64,000 nucleotides of DNA from the NCBI RefSeq assembly GCF_025465255.1, contig NZ_JAODNI010000141.1:33496-97495 (forward strand). The letters are read 5' to 3'. This DNA is from Pseudonocardia sp. (GTDB lineage Bacteria > Actinomycetota > Actinomycetes > Mycobacteriales > Pseudonocardiaceae). Both the position numbers and the translations under genes were made by a program. The notes under the pieces were generated by a model. That model saw nothing but the letters and a program-made list of their open reading frames with translations, did not search any database and was not told where the DNA came from. Each line of letters opens with the position of its first letter. The stretch's first letter is position 1. Below, one piece after another: positions 23,947 to 33,110 of the stretch.

Positions 23947-25250
23947 ACCTGTTCGGTCCGGCCCATGTGCGCACGGCCGCGGGACCGACTCCCACCCGGA
24001 CGAGCCACCGATGTTGCAGTCTCGACGGGCAGCGGCGCCCGCATGGCCGGAAGCGCGACCGAGATGTCCGGCTGTCGCGAGTTCGCGACGTCCGCGGAAC
24101 CCTCCGCGGACCGACGGGAGTCGAACCCCCGAGGCTTCGTCGGGGCGACGTCGACGCCCACACGGCCCCGCCTCGAGGCGGACACAACAGCCTCGCCGTC
24201 CGCGACACCGGCCCCGTCTCCCGCGACACCGGCCTGGACTTTCGCGAATCCAGGCCGCGACCGTGCCCTGCGCGCGATCAGCACCGCGGCGCCCGGCAGC
24301 GTCCCGATCAGGGTCAGCACCCCGTACACGACCGCCGCCCCGACCCCCTGTGCCGCGCCCAGGCCGACCGCGCCGAACGTGAGCGCCGCGACCGCCTCCC
24401 GCGGTCCCCACCCACCGATGTTGAGCGGCAGGCCCATGACGAACAGCGCCAGGACCACCAGCGGGAGCAGCTGCAGCGTCGGCGCCGTCGAGCCCACCGC
24501 GCGGGCGGAGACCAGGAACAGCGCGACGTACCCGGCCAGCGCGATCAGCGACAGCAGGGCGACCCCGGGCCAGGCCTCGCGGGCCAGCAGGCCGCGGCGG
24601 GCGCCGATCCGGAACTCGGCCAGCGCCATCCGGACCCGCGCCGCGCGGCGGGCGCCGCGCACCCACAGCCCGCCTCCGAGCAACAGCGGGCCCGCGATCA
24701 CGAGCGCGGGGACGAGCCCACCGGCCAGGTGCGCGAGCACCGCCGGCTGAGTGACCAGCACCGCCGCTCCCACGACGAACAGCACGACCTGGCCCGCGAC
24801 CCGCTCCAGCACCACGGCCCGGACCCCGGCGCCGACGTCCCCGCTCTCCCGGCCGTGGGTCACCCCGCGGTTGACGTCGCCCAGCACGCCCGCCGGCAGC
24901 ACGGCGTTGAGGATCAGTGCCTGGTAGTAGTCGGCGACGGCGGTACGGAGCGACAGCGGCAGGCCGAGCCTGCCGGCGACGAGACACCATCGGCATGCGC
25001 TGGCCACGGTGGTCACGAGCCCGATGGCGAGGGCCGCGACAACCGCGAAGGGGTCGACGGCGCGCAGGCCGTCGAGGAACGCGTCGGTGCCGAGCTTCCA
25101 TCCGACGACACCGAGGATCGCGACCGCGACGACGGTCCGGAGCCGAGGGCGGAACCGTCGAGGCCGGCGGGAGGACGTTCCGGGGTCGTGCGCGGAAGAT
25201 GGTGCGGGAACGACGTCATCCGCGCACGCGCGCCGCAGGCGCATCAGCAT
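23943..25250 (-). CDS. Flippase-like / LPG-synthase TM-domain membrane protein, with odd C-terminal tail
   Basis: A 435-residue UPF0104 (lysylphosphatidylglycerol synthase TM region, AglD-like) protein. It has about eight transmembrane segments from residue 40 to 335, with the family blocks 'YYQALILNAVLPAGVLGDVN' and 'MGLPLNIGGWGPREAVAALT'. No soluble aminoacyltransferase domain follows. Family members usually end near residue 340; here about 100 polar, low-complexity residues follow ('TKPRGFDSRRSAEG...'), running to the HNH scar. The original stop was therefore probably lost in a rearrangement. Its ATG overlaps the glycosyltransferase stop (TGATG), so it belongs to the PTPS/GT operon. A role in lipid or glycan translocation is inferred only. 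Confidence 0.82.
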   Translation of the reverse strand: MLMRLRRACADDVVPAPSSAHDPGTSSRRPRRFRPRLRTVVAVAILGVVGWKLGTDAFLDGLRAVDPFAVVAALAIGLVTTVASACRWCLVAGRLGLPLSLRTAVADYYQALILNAVLPAGVLGDVNRGVTHGRESGDVGAGVRAVVLERVAGQVVLFVVGAAVLVTQPAVLAHLAGGLVPALVIAGPLLLGGGLWVRGARRAARVRMALAEFRIGARRGLLAREAWPGVALLSLIALAGYVALFLVSARAVGSTAPTLQLLPLVVLALFVMGLPLNIGGWGPREAVAALTFGAVGLGAAQGVGAAVVYGVLTLIGTLPGAAVLIARRARSRPGFAKVQAGVAGDGAGVADGEAVVSASRRGRVGVDVAPTKPRGFDSRRSAEGSADVANSRQPDISVALPAMRAPLPVETATSVARPGGSRSRGRAHMGRTEQV

Positions 25251-26314
25251 CACAGCACCCCCTCGAGCAGCCGGACCGTCGAGTCCCACGTGGTAATGGT
25301 CGGCCGGCGCTCCCGGGCCGCGGCGCGTAGGCCGCCCCGGAGGTCGCCGTCCGAGAGCCAGCGGCGCAGGCCCTCGGCCAGGTGCTCGTGCGGGACCAGG
25401 AGGCCCGGTACCGCGCCGGAGAGGGTGCGGCCGAGGGCCTCCGCGATGCCGTCGAGCGCCGTGGCGAGCACCGGGATCCCGCGCGCCAGCGCCTCGGCCG
25501 CGACCATCCCGAACGACTCGGCGCGGGAGGGCAGGACCAGCAGGTCCGCGGCAGCGAAGGCCGCCGCGAGCTCGTCGCCCGTCCGCGGGCCGGTCAGCTC
25601 GATCCGCTCGTCGAGGCCGTGAGCGGTGATCGCCGCCCGCACGGAGGTGACGTAGGCCGGGTCGCGCAGGAGCGGCCCGACGACGGTGCAGCTCCAGCCC
25701 AGGTCCGCGGCCTCCGCCAGCGCCTCCACCAACAGGTCCTGGCCCTTCGTCGCGGTGAGCGAGCCGACGCAGAGCAACCCGGTCGCCCCGTCCGAGCCGG
25801 GGGCGAGCGGAGCCGGGTCGGCGCCCGGGACGACGACGTGCACCCGCTCCGCCGGCAGCCCGTGGTGCTCGACCAGCCTCCGCGCCGTCCATGTACTCGT
25901 TGCGACGACGGCGGCCGCGGCGTGCAGGGCCTCGCGCTCCCGCGCGTCCAACTCGGGCGCTGCGCCCCGCTCCTCGCCCAGTGGGAGGTGCACGAGGACG
26001 ACCAGCCGCAGCCGCGCGGCCTCGGGGACGATCACGTCCGGGACCCCGCACGCCACCAGCCCGTCGAGCAGGACGACTCCCCCGTCCGGCACCGTTGCCA
26101 GCTCCCGGGCCAGCGCGTCCCGGCTCGCGCGCGAGGGGAGGGGCCAGCTCCCGGCGACGGCGATCTCGTACACCGGACGCCCCTCCGCGAGGCCTGAGCA
26201 CACGCGCCGGTCGTACAGGTTGCCGCCGCTGGGCAACGCGGGGTCGTCGACGTTCCCGGGCAGGACGACGTGGACGGGCCGCACCGTCACGGCCGTTCTC
26301 GCGCCGATGCTCAC
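25250..26314 (-). CDS. Glycosyltransferase family 4 (GT-B fold)
   Basis: A 354-residue retaining GT-B glycosyltransferase. The acceptor domain contains '[20 protein letters not shown]', and the donor domain contains '[20 protein letters not shown]' and the GT4 E-x7-E block '[20 protein letters not shown]'. The GTG at 26314 overlaps the stop of the PTPS-like gene (GTGA). Both neighbours are coupled by overlap, so the enzyme probably glycosylates a product linked to the PTPS-like and dehydrogenase steps (inference). Sugar and acceptor are unknown. Confidence 0.87.
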   Translation of the reverse strand: MSIGARTAVTVRPVHVVLPGNVDDPALPSGGNLYDRRVCSGLAEGRPVYEIAVAGSWPLPSRASRDALARELATVPDGGVVLLDGLVACGVPDVIVPEAARLRLVVLVHLPLGEERGAAPELDAREREALHAAAAVVATSTWTARRLVEHHGLPAERVHVVVPGADPAPLAPGSDGATGLLCVGSLTATKGQDLLVEALAEAADLGWSCTVVGPLLRDPAYVTSVRAAITAHGLDERIELTGPRTGDELAAAFAAADLLVLPSRAESFGMVAAEALARGIPVLATALDGIAEALGRTLSGAVPGLLVPHEHLAEGLRRWLSDGDLRGGLRAAARERRPTITTWDSTVRLLEGVL

Positions 26315-26709
26315 AGCGGCCGCTCGTAGCTCGCCGACGCGACGTGGGACTCGTGCAGCGTCACCGCGATCTCGGCGATCCCCCGGGCCCCCTCGCCGAG
26401 CGCGCCCGCGTGGATCCGGTCCGCGAGCCGGTCCGCGACGACCTTCGCCAGGAACTCCGTGGACGTGTTGATCCCGGCGAAGTCCGGCTCGTCGTCCAGG
26501 TTGCGGTAGCTGAGCGCGCCCACCACGGCGCCGAGCTCGGTGGTGGCGAGGCCGATGTCCACGACAATGTTGTCCACGTCCAGGTCCGGGCGGCGGAACG
26601 TGGCGTCGACGACGAAGGTCGCGCCGTGCAGCCGCTGCGCCGGTCCGAAGACCTCGCCGCGGAAGCTGTGGGCCACCATCATGTGGTCGCGGACGGTGAT
26701 GCTGAACAA
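26311..26709 (-). CDS. PTPS/QueD-fold protein lacking canonical catalytic residues
   Basis: A 132-residue T-fold protein of the 6-pyruvoyl-tetrahydropterin / 6-carboxytetrahydropterin synthase family. The fold is clear: 'MMVAHSF' (zinc-type H14), 'QRLHGATF' (H28), 'NIVVDIGL', '[11 protein letters not shown]' and 'TLHESHV' (E120 of the pterin anchor). Compared with E. coli QueD, the catalytic Cys position is A24, the third zinc His (HGH) is A30, and the catalytic His after 'LD' is D73. It should therefore not do the standard reaction. No queuosine or pterin genes are adjacent; it sits between a dehydrogenase and a glycosyltransferase in a tight operon. Confidence 0.83.
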   Translation of the reverse strand: MFSITVRDHMMVAHSFRGEVFGPAQRLHGATFVVDATFRRPDLDVDNIVVDIGLATTELGAVVGALSYRNLDDEPDFAGINTSTEFLAKVVADRLADRIHAGALGEGARGIAEIAVTLHESHVASASYERPL

Positions 26710-26741
26710 CGCGGGGCCTCCCGGGATGGCGGAACGGCCCG

Positions 26742-27722
26742 TCAGCCGTCCCCGTAGCTGACACGGTGCAGGAGCCCGGACGGTTCACCGCCGAGCAGGT
26801 TCGGCATCACGCGGGGCAGCTCGTCGAAGGCGGAGCCCCCCGTGACCAGGGCGTCGTAGCGCGGATCGGCGAGCAGGCGGAGCGCCAGGGCGAGCCGGTC
26901 GGCGAACGTGCGGCGGGCGCGCCGGGCAGGGGACACCATGCCGACCTGGCTGCTGCGGACGGTCAGGCGGCGCGAGTGGAAATGCTCCCCGAGCGGCAGC
27001 GCGACCGTCCGGTCCCCGTACCAGCTCATCTCCAGTACCTCGCCCTCCGGCGCGAGCAGCTCCAGCGCCCGGACGAGCCCGGCCTCCGACGCGCTGGTGT
27101 GCACCACGAGATCGCACTCGCCCACGGCGTCGGGCGGCGACGCGAAGCCGACGCCCAACGCGTCCGCGACCGCGGCCCGCGCCGGCTCCGTGTCCACCAG
27201 CTGCACGTCGACGCCCGGGAACCCGGCGAGCACGGCGGCGACGCTGCACCCGACCATCCCCGCCCCGACGACCGCGATCCGGTCCCCGACCAGCGGCGCG
27301 GCGTCCCAGAGCGCGTTGACGGCCGTCTCCACGGTCCCGGCCAGCACGGCGCGCTCGGCCGGGACGTCGGCGGGCACCGCGGTCACCGCGCTCGCCGGGA
27401 CGACGTAGCGGGTCTGGTGCGGATAGAGGCAGAACACGGTCCGCCCCAGCAGCGGGGGCGGTCCCTGCTCGACGACGCCGACGTTGAGGTAGCCGTACTT
27501 CACCGGCGCCGGGAAGTCGCCCTCCTGGAACGGCGCCCGCATCGTCTCGCGCTGGTTCGCCGGGACGCCGCCGCGGAAGACCAGCGCCTCCGTCCCCCGG
27601 CTCACCCCCGAGAACAGGCTCCGGACCAGCACCTCGTCGTCCCCGGGCGCGGGCAGCTCGACGGAGCGGATCTCGCACTCACCGGGCGCGCGCAGCCACA
27701 GCGCTCGGGCGGTGCGCTCCAC
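26742..27722 (-). CDS. MDR-family dehydrogenase without zinc sites
   Basis: A 326-residue medium-chain dehydrogenase/reductase. The cofactor fold is '[20 protein letters not shown]', and '[14 protein letters not shown]' matches the GroES-like core. The catalytic zinc cysteine is replaced ('[13 protein letters not shown]') and there is no four-cysteine structural lobe, placing it with zinc-independent relatives that act on large ring substrates. It is the first gene of a four-gene operon (dehydrogenase, PTPS-like, GT4, flippase-like), with a 32-base gap to the next gene. The GTG start at 27722 has AGGAG 5 bases upstream. The substrate is unknown. Confidence 0.82.
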   Translation of the reverse strand: MERTARALWLRAPGECEIRSVELPAPGDDEVLVRSLFSGVSRGTEALVFRGGVPANQRETMRAPFQEGDFPAPVKYGYLNVGVVEQGPPPLLGRTVFCLYPHQTRYVVPASAVTAVPADVPAERAVLAGTVETAVNALWDAAPLVGDRIAVVGAGMVGCSVAAVLAGFPGVDVQLVDTEPARAAVADALGVGFASPPDAVGECDLVVHTSASEAGLVRALELLAPEGEVLEMSWYGDRTVALPLGEHFHSRRLTVRSSQVGMVSPARRARRTFADRLALALRLLADPRYDALVTGGSAFDELPRVMPNLLGGEPSGLLHRVSYGDG

Positions 27723-27797
27723 GCGGTCTCCTGACTCGTCGGGCTCCGGGTGAACCGGTCCGGTCCGCCCGCGCCGGAGCCTAGGCCGGACGGAGAC

Positions 27798-28880
27798 TCA
27801 GGACCGCCAGGCGCCCCGCGCGTAGTTCGGCGGGTACGGCGCCTCCTTCGCGGGGACGCCCAGCTCGTGCGCGGCGCGCAGCGGCCAGGCGGGCTCCCGC
27901 AGCGCGGCCCGGGCCAGCAGGACGACGTCCGCGTCCCCGTCGTCGAGGATGCCCTGGGCCTGCGCCGGATCCGTGATCAGCCCGACGGCACCGGTCGCCA
28001 CCTCCGCCTTGGCGCGCACGTCCCGCGCGAACGGAACCTGGTATCCGGGACCGACCGAGATCTGCTGCCGGGCGTCCAGCCCGCCCGAGCTGACGTCGAC
28101 GAGGTCGACGCCGTGTGCGGCCAGCAGCGCGGACACCTCCACGGTCTCCTCGGCCGTCCAGCCGCCCTCGACCCAGTCCGTCGCCGAGAGCCGGACCAGC
28201 AGCGGCTTGTCCTCGGGCCAGACCACGCGGACGGCGTCCACGACCTCGAGCAGCAGCCGCACCCGGTTCTCGAACGATCCGCCGTAGGCGTCCGTCCGCA
28301 GGTTGGCCAACGGCGACAGGAACTGGTGGAGCAGGTAGCCGTGGGCGCCGTGGATCTCGACGACGTCGAACCCCGCCGATTCCGCCCGCCGGGCCGCCGC
28401 CACGAACGCGTCGACGATCTCGCCGATCTCCTCGACGTTCAGCTCGTGCGGCACCGCGAGGCCCTGGTACGCCACCGCCGACGGCCCGGACGTGACCCAG
28501 CCGCCGTCCGCCTCCGGGACGGAGCCCTCGCCGCGCCAGGGCGAGAACTCCGAGGCCTTGCGCCCGGCGTGCGCCAGCTGAGTTCCGGCGGCCGCGCCGT
28601 GGGCGTGCAGGAAGTCCACGATCCGGGACCAGGCGGCGGCCTGCTCGTCGGTCCAGATCCCGACGTCCTGCGGGCTGATCCGGCCCTCGGCCGTGACGGC
28701 GGCGGCCTCGGTCATGACCAGCCCGAACCCGCCCGTCGCGCGGGCTCCGAGGTGCACGAGATGCCAGTCCGTGGGGATCCCGTCCCGAGCCTCCACCGCG
28801 TACTGGCACATCGGGGCGAGCCAGATCCGGTTGCGGACGGTGTGCCCGCGGAGGGTGATGGGGTCGAACAGGGACGGCAT
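27798..28880 (-). CDS. Old Yellow Enzyme family NADH:flavin oxidoreductase (YqjM/NamA-like)
   Basis: A 360-residue FMN TIM-barrel ene-reductase. The YqjM-class motifs are clear: 'RNRIWLAPMCQYAVEARDG' (with the redox-sensing Cys of this class), 'QLAHAGRKA', the substrate-binding pair in 'EIHGAHGYLLHQFLSPLAN', and 'RTDAYGGSFENRVR'. Enzymes of this class reduce activated C=C bonds with NAD(P)H. AAGGAG precedes the ATG at 28880. It is divergent from the acyl-CoA synthetase gene across a 227-base promoter region. Confidence 0.92.
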   Translation of the reverse strand: MPSLFDPITLRGHTVRNRIWLAPMCQYAVEARDGIPTDWHLVHLGARATGGFGLVMTEAAAVTAEGRISPQDVGIWTDEQAAAWSRIVDFLHAHGAAAGTQLAHAGRKASEFSPWRGEGSVPEADGGWVTSGPSAVAYQGLAVPHELNVEEIGEIVDAFVAAARRAESAGFDVVEIHGAHGYLLHQFLSPLANLRTDAYGGSFENRVRLLLEVVDAVRVVWPEDKPLLVRLSATDWVEGGWTAEETVEVSALLAAHGVDLVDVSSGGLDARQQISVGPGYQVPFARDVRAKAEVATGAVGLITDPAQAQGILDDGDADVVLLARAALREPAWPLRAAHELGVPAKEAPYPPNYARGAWRS

Positions 28881-29107
28881 GAGTACTCCTTCAGTCGTGA
28901 TCTTCTCCTGAGGTCAGCCGTCGATCACCCGGACCGCATTCCCGCTGTGCTGTTCTTCACCGGGGATCACGAGGATCGGTCGCCCGCCGGACAGGACCAC
29001 CCGCGCCACCTGCCGCCGGCCCGCCACCGAAACAGTCAGTATTGACCCTCACGGGGTGGCTCCACCACGATCGGGCGCGTCGTCGGCTGCTCAACGAGGA
29101 GGCAACC

Positions 29108-30658
29108 GTGTATCCCGGTCATTTCGCCGCGCTCACCCCGCACAAGCCCGCGGTCATCATGTCCGACACCGGTGAGCAGCTCACCTACGCGGAGCTCGAC
29201 GAACGCTCCGTCCGGCTCGCGCGGGTGCTGCACGACGCCGGCCTGCGCCCCGGTGACGACGTCGCCCTGCTCGCCGAGAACACCCCGCGCACCTTCGAGG
29301 TCTTCTGGGCGGCGATCCGCAGCGGGCTCTACATCACCGCGGTCAACCGGCACCTCAACCCCGCCGAGATCGCCTACATCCTCGCCGACTGCGGCGCGAA
29401 GGCCCTGGTCGTGTCGCAGAGGATGGGCACGGTCGCGACGGATCTGGCCGCGGAGACGCCCGGGATCGCGGTGCGGCTGGCCTTCGGCGGTGCGGTGGAC
29501 GGCCACCAGGACTACGAGGCGGCGCTCGCCGCCGTCTCCGCCGAACCGCTGCCGGATCAGCCCCGGGGCAGGGACATGCTCTACTCCTCCGGCACCACGG
29601 GGCGGCCGAAGGGCATCAAGGCGCCGCTGTCCGACATGCAGGTCGACGAGGCGCCGGACCCGCTGCTCGCGGTGTTCGGGCCGGTCTACGGCCTCGCCGC
29701 GGACACCGTGTACCTCTCTCCCGCGCCGCTCTACCACTCGGCGCCGCTGCGCTTCGGCGGCATGGTGCACTCCGTCGGCGGCACCGTCGTCGTCATGCCG
29801 AGGTTCGACGCCGCGGCCGCGCTGGCCGCGATCGAGCGCTACCGCGTGACGCACAGCCAGTGGGTGCCGACGATGTTCGTCCGGATGCTCAAGCTCCCCG
29901 AGGAGCGGCGGACGGCCCACGACCTGTCCTCGCACCGCGTCGCCGTGCACGCGGCAGCGCCGTGCCCGGTGGAGGTCAAGCAGCAGATGATCGACTGGTG
30001 GGGGCCGATCCTGCACGAGTACTACGGGGCCACCGAGGCAGTCGGCCTGACCCTGATCGACTCCCCCGCCTGGCTGCGCAAGCCGGGCTCGGTCGGCACG
30101 GCCCTGCTCGGCGTGCTCCGCATCTGCGACGACGCCGGCGACGAGATCCCCCAGGGCGACGTCGGGCTCGTCTACTTCGAACGCGAGGCCCTGCCGTTCG
30201 CCTACCACAACGACCCGGAGAAGACCCGGCAGGCGCAGAACCCGAAGCACCCGAACTGGGGGACGACGGGCGACGTGGGCTACGTCGACGAGGACGGCTT
30301 CCTCTTCCTCACCGACCGCAAGGCCTTCATGATCATCTCGGGCGGGGTCAACATCTACCCGCAGGAGATCGAGGACGCGCTGACGCTGCACCCGTCGGTC
30401 CTGGACCTGGCGGTGATCGGCCTCCCGGACGAGGAGATGGGCGAGCAGGTCAAGGCCGTCGTCCAGCCCGCACCCGGGGTGATGGCGGGGCCCGAGCTCG
30501 AGCGCGAGCTGACGGACTTCCTACGTGCCCGGATCGCGCACTACAAGGTCCCGCGCAGCATCGACTTCGTCTCCGAGCTCCCCCGCACCGAGACCGGCAA
30601 GCTGCAGAAGCACAAGCTTCGGGCCGCCTACGCCGAGACAGCAGGAGCCGGCGTGTAA
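29108..30658 (+). CDS. Acyl-CoA synthetase (AMP-forming)
   Basis: A 516-residue ANL-superfamily ligase. The P-loop motif is 'LYSSGTTGRPKG', the core motif is 'EYYGATEA', and the hinge/A8 region is 'GDVGYVDEDGFLFLTDR'. The catalytic lysine lies in 'ELPRTETGKLQKHKLR'. It activates a carboxylic acid with ATP and CoA; the chain length or aromatic nature of the substrate is not evident. The GTG at 29108 is preceded by GAGGAGG at 5 bases, so I reject the upstream in-frame codon at 29042. An F420-type oxidoreductase follows after 88 bases and may be co-transcribed. Confidence 0.92.
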   Translation: MYPGHFAALTPHKPAVIMSDTGEQLTYAELDERSVRLARVLHDAGLRPGDDVALLAENTPRTFEVFWAAIRSGLYITAVNRHLNPAEIAYILADCGAKALVVSQRMGTVATDLAAETPGIAVRLAFGGAVDGHQDYEAALAAVSAEPLPDQPRGRDMLYSSGTTGRPKGIKAPLSDMQVDEAPDPLLAVFGPVYGLAADTVYLSPAPLYHSAPLRFGGMVHSVGGTVVVMPRFDAAAALAAIERYRVTHSQWVPTMFVRMLKLPEERRTAHDLSSHRVAVHAAAPCPVEVKQQMIDWWGPILHEYYGATEAVGLTLIDSPAWLRKPGSVGTALLGVLRICDDAGDEIPQGDVGLVYFEREALPFAYHNDPEKTRQAQNPKHPNWGTTGDVGYVDEDGFLFLTDRKAFMIISGGVNIYPQEIEDALTLHPSVLDLAVIGLPDEEMGEQVKAVVQPAPGVMAGPELERELTDFLRARIAHYKVPRSIDFVSELPRTETGKLQKHKLRAAYAETAGAGV

Positions 30659-30746
30659 AGGCGCTCGACGGTCGCGGGCGCGAGGTCGTGTCGGGCGCTC
30701 TCGCCTGGTTGGATCAGGTCGTTCCCGCCAGCTGAAGGAGGACCCG

Positions 30747-31751
30747 GTGCAGGTCGATGCGGTCGCGGAGTTCTCCGCGGATCCCCTGGAGGTCGAGGCG
30801 GCGGCGCTCGCCGCGGAGGCCGGCGGCTACGCCGGCATCACGGTGCCGGAGACCCAGCACGACGCGTTCGTCGCGCTGTCCCTCGCCGCCCGCGCGACCG
30901 AGCGGATCACGCTGCAGACCGGGATCGCCGTCGCGTTCGCCCGCAACCCGATGACGCTGGCGATGCAGGCCAACGACGTGCAGCTGGTCTCCGGCGGCCG
31001 GCTCGAGCTGGGCCTCGGTTCGCAGGTCAAGGCGCACATCGAGCGCCGGTTCGGCATGCCGTGGAGCAGGCCCGCCGCGCGGATGGAGGAGTTCGTCTCC
31101 GCGGTCCGGGCGATCTGGGAGCGCTGGGAGACCGGCGAGCGGCTGCGCTTCGAGGGCGAGTTCTACACGCACACGCTCATGACGGAGTTCTTCGATCCCG
31201 GCCCCAACCCGCACGGCAACCCGCCGATCCTGCTGGCCGCCGTCGGCGAGCGGATGACCGAGGTCGCGGGCCGGGTGTCCGACGGGCTGCTCGCGCACGC
31301 CCTCACCACCGAGTCCTACCTGCGGGAGGTCACCTTTCCCGCCCTCACCCGCGCCCGCGGCGGCTCGCTCGACGGGTTCGTCGTCACCCTGCCCGTCTTC
31401 TCCGTCCTGGGCGCGGACCCGGAGGCGCGGGCGAAGGCCGAGGCGGGCGTGCGGCGGCAGATCGCGTTCTACGGCTCCACCCCCGCCTACCGCCCGGTCC
31501 TGGACCACCACGGCTGGGGTGAGCTCGCCGAGAAGCTCAACCGGCTCTCCCGCCAGCAGGCCTGGGACGAGATGGCCACCGCGATCGACGACGACGTGCT
31601 CACCGCCTTCGCACTCGCCGGCACGCCGGCGGAGCTCGCCGCTCAGATCGAGGAGCGCTACGGGGACCTGGCTGACCGGGTCTCCCTCTACACCCCGTAC
31701 GACGTGGACCCGGAGCTGCTCACGGCCACCGCCAAGCACCTGCGCGGGTAG
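30747..31751 (+). CDS. LLM-class F420-dependent oxidoreductase
   Basis: A 334-residue luciferase-like TIM-barrel enzyme. It has the N-terminal 'PETQHDAFVALSLAARATER' region, 'LVSGGRLELGLGSQVKAHIE' and 'RRFGMPWSRPAARMEEFVSA', a pattern I associate with the TIGR03617-type F420-dependent family (memory-based assignment). Such enzymes use reduced F420 or FMN. The GTG at 30747 was chosen for the AAGGAGGA 4 bases upstream. It follows the acyl-CoA synthetase on the same strand, suggesting a shared catabolic pathway. Its substrate is unknown. Confidence 0.88.
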   Translation: MQVDAVAEFSADPLEVEAAALAAEAGGYAGITVPETQHDAFVALSLAARATERITLQTGIAVAFARNPMTLAMQANDVQLVSGGRLELGLGSQVKAHIERRFGMPWSRPAARMEEFVSAVRAIWERWETGERLRFEGEFYTHTLMTEFFDPGPNPHGNPPILLAAVGERMTEVAGRVSDGLLAHALTTESYLREVTFPALTRARGGSLDGFVVTLPVFSVLGADPEARAKAEAGVRRQIAFYGSTPAYRPVLDHHGWGELAEKLNRLSRQQAWDEMATAIDDDVLTAFALAGTPAELAAQIEERYGDLADRVSLYTPYDVDPELLTATAKHLRG

Positions 31752-31825
31752 CCCGGGTCTCCTCCGGCGCGAGCCGCAGATCACTCCCGGTAGCCGAGCG
31801 GGACATACCGGGACAAGCTTGACGG

Positions 31826-32440
31826 ATGCCTCTCGGACACGGGACCTTCCTCCGCCGCGCCCTGCGCCGGCCGGACCTGATGGGCGCCCCGGCCCCCACC
31901 GGCGCCGCCCTCGCCGCCGAGATCGCCGCTGTCGTGCCCGACGTCGGCACGCCGACGGTCGTCGAGCTGGGGGCCGGCACCGGCGCCCTGTCCGACGCGA
32001 TCCACGCCCGGCTCGTCCCGGGCTCGCGGTACGTCGCGGTCGAGGTCGACGCGGAGTTCGTCGCCTACCTGCACCGGACCCGGCCGTGGCTGGAGGTGCT
32101 GCACGGGGACGCCGCCGACCTCACCACGCTGCTCGCCGAAGCCGGGGTCGGCACCGTCGACGCGATCATCTCATCGCTGCCGTGGACGCTCCTGCCGCCG
32201 GCGCAGCGCCACAGCATGCTCACCGCCGCCGCCGGAACGCTCGGGCGGGACGGCGTGTTCGCCACGATCATCACGCTGACGGCGATCCCGGACCGGGTCC
32301 GGGACCTCGTGCGGTGCATGGAGGACAGGTTCACCCACGTGGAGGCGACGGCCCCGGTGTGGCGGAACCTCCCCCCGGCCCGGCTCTACGTCTGCCGCGG
32401 TCCCCGGCACGCCGCGCTCCGCGCGGACGAGGCCTCCTAG
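31826..32440 (+). CDS. Class I SAM-dependent methyltransferase (PmtA-like)
   Basis: A 204-residue Rossmann-fold methyltransferase. The SAM-binding motif I is 'TVVELGAGTGALSDAI' and the acidic loop is 'YVAVEVDAEFVAYL'. The post-motif 'DAIISSLPWTLLP' and the N-terminal 'LRRALRRPDLMGAPAPTG' resemble bacterial phospholipid N-methyltransferases and rRNA dimethyltransferase relatives. The target, lipid or otherwise, is inferred. The ribosome binding site is weak. The amtB remnant lies just downstream on the opposite strand. Confidence 0.82.
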   Translation: MPLGHGTFLRRALRRPDLMGAPAPTGAALAAEIAAVVPDVGTPTVVELGAGTGALSDAIHARLVPGSRYVAVEVDAEFVAYLHRTRPWLEVLHGDAADLTTLLAEAGVGTVDAIISSLPWTLLPPAQRHSMLTAAAGTLGRDGVFATIITLTAIPDRVRDLVRCMEDRFTHVEATAPVWRNLPPARLYVCRGPRHAALRADEAS

Positions 32441-32529
32441 AGTCTCAGGGCTGCCGGCGGCGGGTCCCGCTCCCGCGCCGTTGCCGGTCCACGGGGGCGG
32501 CGGCCCGGTGTCCTCGCCGCGGCCGGAAC

Positions 32530-33000
32530 CGGTGCCGAGGCCCAGCTCGTACCCGGTCTCGGCGTGCTCGCTGAGGTCCAGGCCGCCGGCCTCGCTCTCC
32601 GGCCGGGCCCGGAAGCCGATGGTCACCGTGATTGGATCGCCACGACGTCGAGCGAGTCGTCGAGGCGCAGCCGCCACTTCAGCGAGCAGGCCAGCGGGCA
32701 GATGACCCCGGCGACGAGGCCGATCGCGACCGCCGCCCACAGATCCACGAACCCGCAGGCGGGGATGATGGCGACGAGCCCCGCGACGGCCCCGGAGGCC
32801 GCGCCCAGCGTCCTCGGGCGCCCGGTGCGCAGCTGCTCGACGATCAGCCAGGCCAGCACCGCGGCGCAGGTGACGACGGCGGTATTGGCGAACGCCAGGG
32901 CCGCGAGACCGTTCGCCGCCGGCGCCGAGCCGGCGTTGAACCCGTACCGGCCGAACCACAGCAGGCTGGCGCCCAGCAGCACGAACGGCAGGTTGTGCGG
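32530..33000 (-). pseudogene. Ammonium transporter (Amt) remnant with internal deletion
   Basis: Reading the minus strand, about 123 codons match the middle of AmtB: 'HNLPFVLLGASLLWFGRYGF', 'TLGAASGAVAGLVAIIPACG' and 'LKWRLRLDDSLDVV'. The frame then ends within seven codons at about 32623. Directly after it, in another frame, comes the Amt cytoplasmic tail 'VTIGFRARPESEAGG' and 'DLSEHAETGYELGLG'. Thus the N-terminal half and roughly 140 residues before the tail are deleted. What remains cannot make a channel. It lies between a methyltransferase and an MFS gene; 32441-33110 holds no other supported gene. Confidence 0.82.
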
Positions 33001-33110
33001 GCGGGCCCGAGCCGGTTCGCGATCCAGCCTCCGGCGGAGTCGGGCCCGAGGAAGGTGAGAAACCGATTGCGGATGTGTTCTCCTGATCACCGAGAGGGAA
33101 GGAATCGCGG

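Noticed and set aside
24105..24145. 'GGGGGTTCGACTCCCG' on the minus strand looks like a tRNA 3' part
   Set aside because: The T-stem has two bad pairs and no matching 5' acceptor arm or anticodon loop is found. At most it is a remnant; tRNAscan would decide.
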